DNA of 64,000 nt, from positions 22,503,219 to 22,567,218 of the forward strand of contig OU452219.1 of the NCBI GenBank assembly GCA_911728455.2, in the 5' to 3' direction. Both the position numbers and the translations under genes were made by a program. Below the pieces are notes generated by a model, which saw nothing but the letters and a program-made list of their open reading frames with translations, did not search any database and was not told where the DNA came from. Position 1 is the first letter of the stretch. Each line of letters begins with the position of its first letter. Below are positions 48,802 to 60,800 of the stretch, piece after piece. This stretch comes from Marthasterias glacialis (lineage: Eukaryota; Echinodermata; Asteroidea; Forcipulatida; Asteriidae).

Positions 48802-51800
48802 ATGTTGAAGATGCCTCGACAAACGGGTGCCTTTCCTCCGGCTAACAACCTCCTGCAGAAGAAATGGAACGAAAGAGCTTACAAACAACATTTGGAAAAG
48901 GTACAATTCGAAGCTAAAGTTTAAGTTATTTCAATCAGTAATCATAATTCCTGCCAAAGTTGTGAGAACATAGTTAAGGAAGGCCCTACNNNNNNNNNNN
49001 NNNNNNNNNNNNNNNNNNNNNNNNNNNNNNNNNNNNNNNNNNNNNNNNNNNNNNNNNNNNNNNNNNNNNNNNNNNNNNNNNNNNNNNNNNNNNNNNNNNN
49101 NNNNNNNNNNNNNNNNNNNNNNNNNNNNNNNNNNNNNNNNNNNNNNNNNNNNNNNNNNNNNNNNNNNNNNNNNNNNNNNNNNNNNNNNNNNNNNNNNNNN
49201 NNNNNNNNNNNNNNNNNNNNNNNNNNNNNNNNNNNNNNNNNNNNNNNNNNNNNNNNNNNNNNNNNNNNNNNNNNNNNNNNNNNNNNNNNNNNNNNNNNNN
49301 NNNNNNNNNNNNNNNNNNNNNNNNNNNNNNNNNNNNNNNNNNNNNNNNNNNNNNNNNNNNNNNNNNNNNNNNNNNNNNNNNNNNNNNNNNNNNNNNNNNN
49401 NNNNNNNNNNNNNNNNNNNNNNNNNNNNNNNNNNNNNNNNNNNNNNNNNNNNNNNNNNNNNNNNNNNNNNNNNNNNNNNNNNNNNNNNNGGCCCTACATG
49501 TTAAGACTAAGAGCAAGTTATCAGGTTATGCTCATGCCCTGGCAGGGTGGATTTCTCAAACAAGGTTAAGTGTTTGTATCGATATATTTGTGTTTTTTAC
49601 AAGTTTCATTCATTTCGCAAAACAACTGATTGTTTACATTGGTTAAAGTGCTTCTGCATTCGGTACTACTGATGTCTATTTTGCTCAAAATACCTGCCAC
49701 TCATGCGACCACTACAATGCGATCGGTGCGCCAGCAGACAGACCACAGTCATTAGTACTATACTAGTAGTCGTAAAGTGCGCGTAAATATAAAACACTGA
49801 CTACGTACAGTGAAATGTGCTACGTTCAGTGAAATTTCACACCTCTGTGAAGTGTGAGATCTGGGTATATTTTTAGCATTGTGCGGAGTGCTAACTGCTT
49901 TTCTAGAGCACTTAATTTTTAAAGATTTTTATGTTTAGTCTCTAAAAGCTGTATAATTGTAATTCTTATTTGCTTAGAAAAAGCCTAAGTTATTGCCTTT
50001 CTTAAGTTTTAAATGAAGATCGCAATATTGTTCTGTTTAATTCCTCTTGTATTGTGCAAATGTAGTTATGATATTTGTCGTATCTCGCCCATCAGTCAGG
50101 GACCATCCAGAGGGTATGATCATAATATGGTATCTAACTGTTCACCCAAATGTCAGACCTAAAGTTTCATTTTTGAGAAGGCAAGGACATTTTCTTTTTG
50201 CAAAGGGCACTTGAATTGCAAAATCTTCTTTATGTGAAACATTTGAAGGGGCACCATGGCCAAGACCAGTGCAACGTGAACTATGGCTTCCAACTAATTC
50301 CAGGCCTAAAATGGACAAAATGTCTTGGGCAGTAATTACTACGATCTTTTTTATTTGATTTTGTAAATAAAACAAATGTTCTTTTTTCCTAGCTCAAATG
50401 GAGGAGAATTTAATTTTACCACCAAGTGCATCACAGGCTTGTATCCATAACATTAATTTCATAACATTACTTCTTCAGTTATTTCCAGCTTTTATTTTAT
50501 GTTATTGTTGTTCTGCTAGTTCATTTGTTTCTTTGTATTTTCTTTTTTTGTTTTAGAACAAATTTGAACAAATTCTGTTATGACCTACCTATACACTGTA
50601 GATTGTAAATTTATCTCCAGATGTTAAAGGGGGACTGTCATCATGATCATAGTAGGCTTGTGGTTGTACATGGAATTATGAACTCTTCCCAAGTTACTGC
50701 ATGAACGTGTGCTGGCCATAGATCAGTAACTGGTTGAGAGTTTATCACCATATACAGAGATAGTTGCGATGATTGTAACCCTCCATCCACCCAACGGCCG
50801 ACCGTCAGGAGGATGGAGGATTACGATCATCGCAACTACATGTAGATCAGCGACAGGCCTACTGTGGTCATGATGACAGCCCCCCCTTTAATGCAGTTTG
50901 CCTTAAAGTACCCTGCAGCCACTACCCCTCTTTTTATTAAGTTTATTTTTTGTCTTTGACAAGACTGGTCAGATAAGCCGTTGGCTTTTTAATGTTATTG
51001 ACCTAAGTCGACAAGCAAGAAGAAATATAAATGTAGAATGAAAACAATTCATTTTAGATCAAGTGCACGCTGCAAAATGATTTGGGAAATTGGGATAGAT
51101 CTCAAAAATTTTATTGGTGATGAAAACACAAATTTATTAAACAAATGACACATATTTCATTCATGTGAGTTTTGCTTTTGCATGGACTTGTGCTTTTATG
51201 TAAAATTTTTAATTTGTAGTACATGAAGAGTATATGAAGCACCCAGGAATGCTTTTTTATTTAGAGTAGCAACTATCATTTTAAAACTTTGCTTGGTGTA
51301 ATTAAAATTGAACAAACTTCACAGCAGCACTGCATATATTTTCAAATGTCTCTGAGCAGCGATCTCTATGACCATTCAAGTTATTAGCTTTGTTTCAGTT
51401 CTTACAATAGTAAGAGATGCTTTCAAAAAATGCATACCGGTACTGCAAACCTCTGAAACATCACATGTGTTATGCCTGTACTGTAGGTACAGAGAATGAT
51501 GTTGTTGATAACTTTTGATAAAGAACAGTAGGGCCCGGTTAGAGCGGTAAGAGCCTAGTATAATGCTGGAGAGACCTGGATAAATACTAATTGTGTAATG
51601 ACAGTGTGTTAATTTACCTTGATCCATTGCTTTCAGTTTGAGCTACTCAGACAAACTCAAGTGTTACTTGATTGGAATGCCCCCCATGGAAACAAAATTG
51701 TTTACTTTGGTCACACTTTGCCTCCAAGTTTAATATATCCTGGGTTAATTATAAAACTTGTCTTTTATATTGCTGTAATATTTTACAATCAAGTCAATCG

Positions 51801-54800
51801 AAATCAAAACAACATTCTTTGGCAAATATTGAAATCCGTGCCAAAATGAAAGAAGATTTTGAGTGAGCACACAAGTAGGACACGTTCTTCATACTATGTA
51901 AGTGGTGACTGATGGTTGTCTAGGTAACGCTATTGTGTACAGGTCATAGGTTGTTTACCAATGGCTTCTGGTTACACAAGCTGTTAGATCTAGACACACT
52001 GAGGGAAAAAATAGCACTCCAAATAGATTGCCAGTACTTGAGTGTCATTTTGAAAACATTCTGGACAAGTGCGTATGATTAATTGCTAAATTCAGAATCA
52101 CTGATACCATTTTAATTATTTATTGTGTGTGATGTACATGTAGTTACTGTACACTATTGCTCAGGCTATTCCTTACTGTATTAAATCCTCACTTTTTATT
52201 TGCTATTTCCAGAGAAAATCGATGACCACTGGTCTGAATACAAGGAAACCTAAATCTTACCTGCATCTTCAGTTGAATCTCAAGAAAATTCAGGTTTGTT
52301 CAGTCCCTTGTAATATATTTTCATCACATCTAGAGTGTTTTAACACTCAAAATTATTCATATTATCAACTGTTTAACTGGCATACTTCTAACATGGTTAA
52401 CAAATGAATTTATTATTGCAAACATTAAATTCACATTTAATTTGTGTAAACAATTTATGGGTTACTTTGGAGGAGGGATAATGTTTTACTCAACATTGGT
52501 GGTAAGATTCTAAGATGCCAAGCTAGAGTTGATTTGTCTTTGTAATTACCCCTCTTCGTCACCAGTCCTTTGTTGGCCAGTGACCTCTATAGTGGCAAGA
52601 AGCTGCTAAGCTAACCTAACTCACTTCCTAAAGCAATAATTAATCAGTTTATTTCAATGTTATAATTAAATTGTTCACAATAGAGGCCTTCATGAATTTC
52701 ACACATGTAATTGTATTTTTTTGCGAAAGATCCCTGGATTCTGACACTGCGGAGCTATATTTGTTTGCCATTGTTGATCAGCATGCATCAACCATCACTA
52801 GAAGTCTTAATTTTAATGAGCTTTCTTGTTAACTGTACATTCAGCTCGAAGAAGAGAGACAAGAAGCAATTGATCAAGAGAATCGAATTCTCTTAGCTAA
52901 ACTGACCACGGTCATCAGGTCGGCTGGACAACTGGACAACTGGAATGAGGAATACGATGACCTCCCTAAAAGGTTTGGTTTGTTTTTTTTGTTCAACCAG
53001 ATTGGTCAACAATCTTCAAATCAAATTGTGTATATTTGCAAATGAAGCCTGTGTCAGTGTGAATTGTTTTGACAGTTGGTGTTACTTGACCTTTTGCCAG
53101 CAGGGGTCTCTTCACATTGCAATGGATTCGAATGCCACCATCTGTTGTCTGCATAAATTGTCAAATTATTAAATGGTTATCCTTAATTAATTGTTTGTAT
53201 TGATTTCAAATGTCCAATAGGTTAAAATAACAGCTACGTGATTTATTATGTTTTATTGGAACTAAATAAAGGTTACACTTAATAAGGTCAGAATGGAAAA
53301 ATGTTAAGGGTGAATGAAGCCTGGTGACATCCTAGCCTAATTAACAAAAGTAGGTCATGGGTATATTATGCTTAGGTATCCTCGTGTCTTTTTGTGATAC
53401 CTGTTTGTTGCGTCCAATCTTTATCCCTGATGCAATTAATTACATCTATATAAATTCTTTGCGGAAACCCACTGCTAATTACATGATTCGAACTGGCCTC
53501 TTGCCACTGGGCAAGCTTGGTGGTCTAGAGGTAAGACATCTGCTCTGGAATGGCGGGGGTCGTGGGTTCAAATCCCACCCGAGTAGTATGCCTGTGGGAT
53601 TTTTTCTGCAGGACTTGTGAAAGCACTGAGTATACAATGTGCATCACACATTTGGGTAAAAATAATGATATTCTTTATCACCGATGTAATTATTGAACAT
53701 CTATTTAAATTGCATCCAATCTGTATATCGTCAAATATCGTTAAAAGCGTCTTAAATGTATAAATTTGAATAAAGGAACTCAAAACACAGATTTAATTTC
53801 TCTTTGATTTGACTTTTAGTTTGAACAAACCTCACATGCTGCGAGAACAGGAGAGAATTGTAACAGAGAATAGCAAACTGTCAAGGAAACTGACTAAAGT
53901 TACTGCAGAATACAACCTGGATCAATGGGTAAGAGAAAGAAAGACAAATATACTTATTTCCATACATTCATGTGTTAGAAATTGTTGTTTCTTGGCTATC
54001 CTGGGTAACCTGGCACAGTTTCTTCAGCCAATGACTTTTCTAACACTCATTTGCCGTTACCATACTTTCCAACTGTCTCGTTTTTCCGGGGATTGTCCTG
54101 ATTTCAGAGTTCAAAAACACCTAAAAACCGGCTGTCCCGATTTTCAGTGAAGGAATATAAAAAAAAAAAAAAGTAAAAAAATGACAGAGATTTGACAATA
54201 TTTCTTGCAAGATGTGAAGACATCTTATTTATTATCTAAATGTTATTTGAAATTTTTGTCTATAGGAGGATGAATATCTTCTTCACGAGTACTATCTCTC
54301 ATTGAAAGCTCAAGAAACTAAAGGTTTTGAAGTAGCTACCAGAGGATTTGAAGATGATGAGCCACATTTTTATAACAGAGATAAAGAGATTGCCACTGCT
54401 AATGGAGTGAGTTGAGTTTCTGTAACATTTTTTTGGGGTAGTAGTTAAAGGATGAGCTGCTAACTGTTTCACACACAAATTTCTCAGATTTTAGTAAATA
54501 CATGTACTATTGATCCCAATGTGATTTGAAATTGTTAAAACCATTTGACTTGAGTGATAAATATTACAAACGTTCCCTAATCTCATCTATTCTTAAAAGA
54601 TTTGTGAAAGATCAGCTTCAACTTACAATTGTGAAGTGAACAATGATTATAAATATTTAATATATTTATTGACTATGCTAGAACTGTATTGGGTTCGTAA
54701 GTGACTGCGTCATACGCGGGTGCATTGACGGCACGCGCGCACGTTTTGGCTACTTCTGGCTCCAAAACAAGAACAATTCACTGTGTAATCCAATGGGATC

Positions 54801-57800
54801 CGAACCTTTATTTCACGTTTTTGACAATCTTGGTGCAATTTTGTTGTCAAATCGGCGCCAGTGGCAAGATGTCGATCACTTGAATAACATATGTGAACAT
54901 GAGTACTTATGATTTTCGATTTTTTCGTGTAATTCTTTCAAGAAAATTTGGGCAATGCATTTTTGTGTACAAACTGATTTTTGTTGGAGCCAATCTTGTG
55001 AAAGTGCACGTGGCTTATGCTGCCGTAATGTCACACTTACGAACCGGATAGACACAGTGTAAACACACAGATGAAGAGTCAATAAGATGAAGTAAATTCT
55101 CTATTTATAGTCTGTCTCTCAATTTGATGGTGGAAGAAGTGAGACTGATGAGCAAGGTGATGAACTTAGTACCACAACAGGTAGTACAAGCAAGGTCAAG
55201 ACGATGGTGAGTGCCTTCTTAAAACTAACAGATTACAGGTTATGTGCTGTTCTATCTCTCATCTAAAGGAGATTTTCAGGGACATCATTTCTTTTGTATG
55301 GTTTTAAGCTCAAGACTATCTTTTGATGCAACTCTGTGTTTCTTCTTATATGAGACTTGAAGCTCAAGAGGTGTCTTCTGATTCAACTCTGTATATTTTG
55401 TTTTCTTATATAAAACTTGATGCTCAAGACATGTCTTATGGTTTAAGTATCTCTACTTTTCTTCTTCTAGCAACAGTCCAAGAAGCCACCAGGACCATTT
55501 CGCAGGGTGAAGCCTCAGCCAAGACTCCCTCTTCTTGGACAAATGAGGAAAAAAGAAGAAGAAAAAAGAAAAGTAAGATGTAATTACAAGATGACAGATA
55601 TTTAGAATTTGGGTTTGGGATTGTCTGTAAGTTTAAGAAAAGTTGAGACAATTTTATTTGGGCCCAATTTCATAAAGCTGTTCAGCACAAAAACTTGCTT
55701 AGCACAGAAAAAAACTTGCTTAATAGAAATGGGTGACCAGTCAAAATACCATGTAATGTATATTTGTGACTGGTTCCCTGCTAATATTTGCATTGCAGGA
55801 AAATTTGCTAAGCACAGTTTCCTGCTAAACAGCTTTTTAAAATTGGGCTCACGTCCTTACAGTTTGAGTTAAACAATTTACTGGTATTTGTTTAATGAAA
55901 TACTTTGCATATTGGATGAATGGATTCAGCTTTGTTGTGCTGCAACACCATGTGGGTAATCTCACTATTGGCATTGTCAAACCACCTGTTCTTTTCAGAA
56001 CTACCACAAATCAGAGAAAGAGCTTTCACGTACATGGTGTCTCGTCATAAACCTCTCTAGATTGTATTCTCACCATGCAAAGTTACAAATCCTATTAATC
56101 TCACTATTAATGAGTATTGTTTATTGGGTGTGATTTAGATTTTTTTGGGGTGTGATTTAGATTTTTTTTCATGCACTCTGAATGAAAATATTTTTGGCAA
56201 AGGTTAGAAAATGTAATCGGTTTACAGCATCCAAATACTAGAAAACCTAAGATTTCTTACAATTTATGCGTGCCGAGTGTGCCAACTGCCCAGTGACGAT
56301 ATGCCAGTTCGAATCACACATCAGTTTACAGATAAAACCCAAATACACTGTAATATTCTTTATCACCAGTGCAATTATTCCATCAATTAGATTATATTAC
56401 TTGCGATACTCGCCGCTAATTACAGGGTTCGAACTGGTCACTGGGAACTCTCAGTGGTTTAATGGTTGAGACATCTGCTCTAAATGTGGTTGCTGTGGGG
56501 TTCGAGTCCCACCTGAGTAGCCTGTGTCAGTTTTTTTTCCCACATGACTCTGAAAGAACGGAGTATACAGTGCTTCATACACATTGGTGTAAGGGTTCAA
56601 CCAAATTGATGTACTAAGATTTATTTTCTTTCATGTTGCATTGATTAATAAGATAAATAAGTGTGTTTAATAACCAGTTTATTGATTTTGTGATAACAGA
56701 AAGAATTAGCGAGTAAACCAGCCCCTTACAATGATAAAGAAGATGCAGCTAAACTCTTCAAAATAACTAAAGAAATGGGTAAGTCACATATATTGTTTTA
56801 ACTCTAAAATGAACGTTTTATAGGATTTGTTTTGATTTTTTTTAAGGGGCAAATGATGTTTTGGAGTTAAATGAAGTATATTTCTCAAATTTATTAAGCT
56901 ATGCACACAGTATGTTTGTGTAGGTTGGTTTTCTTTTACTTGTCTTGATTTTAAGATTATTTGTTTTAAAAACAACTAGTGTTATTTGTTTTTAAAAGTA
57001 ACCAAGACTATTTGTAAATTGTTTTCGTTAACGCAGCTAAAGCAGGTCCAGTCCTTACCAATACACTTGCAAGACGGACCTACAGGCAGAGGCAACAAAC
57101 ATTGACTACATTTGAGAAACAATATGAGCTGGTAAGACTTTCAAACTAACACGTTTAAAGATAAATTCCTTCTGCCTGCTAAAGCCCCAGCTCAACATTG
57201 GTAAGAAGAAAAACATAAATGTTCACAGATTTACATATACCTTACAAGGTATAAAGATAACGATGGTAGAAAACTTTCCTTGAAATATTTCTGCCTGAGA
57301 TGTTATTGTTTTTGAATAATAAAATAAATAAATAAGATCCAAAATCAGTTTTCGTCTCAGTGAGTTGAAAACTCTGGAATGCGTACAAAAATGCTGAGTG
57401 CATTTTTACTGTTTTCTAGTAGATGAAATGACGAAATAAGCTGACATTTTGCTTTTATTACATATGTCTTGATTTATGCAAAGAATAAGCATTTACAATA
57501 AGTTTACCAATGTTGAGCTGGGGCTTTAAGTTTCATGTATTCTTTTATTTTAAACGGAACTTTTCAAAGTAATTATATTTGTTAGTCAGATCGCTGTAAT
57601 AAAACATACACCAATTCTGATTCTACAAAATTAATCATTTTAATTCATCATTTGTATTTAATCACCTTTTCAGGATCTTGAAGTGGAATTAATGGAAATA
57701 ATGGATGATGAATGGAGTGAATTTATCACAACTCTTCTAGCAAAACGAGAAATAATCGATGCTACAGCATGTCATAAAGCTCTCAAGGTATAATTCAGTA

Positions 57801-60800
57801 ACTGTTTCTTTGTGTAGTTCCAGGTAATAAATTGCCTTCAAGATGATGTGTGGATGGGTGTTCCCCCTCCCCCCCCCCCATGGGTTAATCTAAGTTCAGC
57901 CCTGGATTACTTCAAGTTTCATAATTCACCCTCGCACTCTTAAATCAGCTGCTGACCGGTCATTTTCATTTGCTGCCCCCCCCCCCAACTTTGGAACACT
58001 TTGCCTGCTTCTCTACGTTCTTCTACTTCATTTCACACTTTCAAGAAAGGACTCAAAACGCATCTTTACACACAGTGATTTTTATTTTGATTTATATTTA
58101 CTTTGCATCATCACAACTGCTATGATCTAGATGGAATGGCGGTATATAAATACCCATTTGTATGTATGTATGTATGTATGTATGTATGTATGATGCAGTC
58201 TTCTCTTAGTTTTAGACAATCTTTAGTGTAGAATGATGATTATTATACATAGGGTTGTCCTGGTACTACAGAAAGCCATACGAAGACTTTACCTACAATA
58301 CTGCCTGTAAATCTTGATACAGGGTTGTCTGTAATTGGGAATATTTTCTGGTACAATGGAAAGCCCTACTAAGAATTTACCTACCGTTCTTCCTCTTAAT
58401 GTTGATACTGGGTTGTCCAGAATCGGGAATATTTTCCTGTTAGCACGGAAAGCCCCAATAAGAAGTTGCCTAAATGCATACTTTACGTCCTGTAAATGTT
58501 AATAAAATGGATTACTTTTTTTTGGTATAAAGTTTCCACTTTATAAGATGAGTAATTTATTGTAACATTACATTGATTATACAGGTCAAACTTGTTGGTT
58601 CTCATCCATATGATCTGAAATGTTAATTGAATTAATTTCTACCATTTGATTTCTTTTCAGGGTGACCTACCTCTAACAGATACAATGATTGAACTCCTGT
58701 GTACCAGAAATAACACAGTAAGTCTTGAAGATGGACACCACCTCTTGTCCTTTTCCCCTCCCTGTGAGGACAGAAATCATTTGTTTGTAATTGAATCCAG
58801 TTTGAAAGGAGAGGAGTCCAAACCATAGAGAACCAAGAGAATGTAGTAGCCTCTTTGTATCTACGTTGAGGCAAATCATGCCTGTTTCCATTTTAGCTGT
58901 GTGGCAAACTGCAGCTTTGCCATTGGTTTATCTGGGTAAGATGGTGTTAGTACTCGTTTTCTACAGGTGACATAGAGGGCGTGCGCATCAGACACAGACG
59001 ACAATTGAGCTCAGCATTCTGTGTTCTATTTCTATGGTCCAACTTCATCCCAATCTTTGTATAAAGCTACAAGGAAAGAATATGTGATTCCCCTTTTTCA
59101 GTAAAAATGCTTGAACAGACAATGAGAAACATCTATTTCATGAGTCAAACATCCTCACACCTCACACCAATGTCAATTCCCCCTTTCCCCAGCAAATTCC
59201 CCCCCCCCAAAAAAAAAAAAAAAATAAATAAATTCCTAGTTTTGTCTATTCACCCTTAATCAAAGTCTCTAGTCATGACCCAGTCCCTACAGAACTCCAC
59301 CAGCCAGTCGCTTCAATGCCCTGGCTCAGATGAATTATCTAAATTTAAATTAAGAAATCAAAATCTGATGTCACGTACACACATACTTGCATAATCAGCA
59401 TGCATCATTGAGGATCACTTCTTCTACCTGTCTCTATCACCAGGCAATCAGTTCAATCAAGAAGGCATATAACAAGGAGTATTCCACTAACTTAATGGAT
59501 GACATTAAGAATGAAACCAAGGGTCAACTCAGACATCTCTTCCTTGTTCTAGCCAAGGTAGGTTCAGCTTTGACTATTAGAGTATTAACACTCGGGGTTT
59601 GATTGATGAGAAAATGACTCTGTTCATATTTCAATGTCACTTCCATCAAAGACAGGTATGGAGTAAGTTCAAACAGAAATGATTGGAATGGGCAACTACA
59701 AGATACATCTCCCTGTGATGGATGTATTGCATGCTTGAAAAGAACAGCATGGTCAAGCTTCAGAGTCTTAACCAGAATCTAGTATTAAACCGTTTTCCTG
59801 GTGATTGTATTTGCAATTTACCTTCTCTAAAAGTTTCCTTTTTTATAATCGATTTTCATTGACTGGGTTGATTGTTTTTTTTGTAGGGTACCCGCATTGA
59901 GAGTACAACAGTCAATGCTGATAGAGCTTCCCTCTGTGAAAGTTTCCTTTCTTCAAAATTGATAAACATGGATGTATAAAATTTCTATTTCTTGATTGTT
60001 AAAAATTATTTGTAGGGTAACCAGTTGATGCAGATAAAGCTTTCCTGTTTTGTTCATTATCAGTAAACACAGAAGTTTATGTTTTCTTTTGACTGGATTG
60101 ATTGTAATTGTTTGTAGGGTACCCGTATGGAGAGTACAGCAGTCGATGCTGATAGAGCTAAACACGATGCAGAGATACTGATGGGAGAACCTGATAGTGA
60201 GAGATGGAAAGCAGACTCAGGCAAGATGGCCGAGTTATTGAGAATAGCGAGCTTCTCTCAGATTAGAGAAGTATTGGAACATTATGAGCAGGTCAGTAAC
60301 ATGGTGAATCAAATCATATCTAATCATATCAAATCATGTTGTGTCTGGTTGACCTCAGTACCTAATCTTAGTCTACCTGTAGGGCTTCAAGTGATAACAG
60401 GAAAAGAAAATTGTGACTAAATAAAGCCTAGAACTTTCACTGGACTGAAAACATTTGTGCAAGACCGTTTTGTTTTCTTTGTATACATCATCTCTCGCCA
60501 AACTTTTAGAGCAGGTCAGGACTAGATAATCATGTATGGTAATCATAGAAAGTGTGTTTGGAAACACTGGACTGTGTAATTTGAATTGTTACTAGCCCAA
60601 TGCTAAAATCACTAGACTTTGTCCTGCAGTCCAGTGGTTATTTCGTGTGGGTGGCTATTTACTGTGAGATGTGACGTCACTAAAGGAATTTTTTTCAAAA
60701 CATCAGCAAGAATGGCATATTATTAGCAACACTAATGATGTTATTTGGTTTGAATAATAGCTAAACGAGAGCAAAGTCCAGGATGAGTTTCGTTCGACGC

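Noticed and set aside
48986..49516. 176-aa frame mostly of unknown residues
   Set aside because: It runs through the 500-N gap and is an artefact.
53517..53592. Possible tRNA gene
   Set aside because: It has A- and B-box-like sequences but no proper acceptor stem and is embedded in a repeat that recurs at 56330-56605, so it is a SINE head.
59887..59979. Extra coding exon of the fusion gene
   Set aside because: It matches only the first 14 codons of exon 13, has no convincing donor and ends in a stop, so it is treated as a decayed duplicate.
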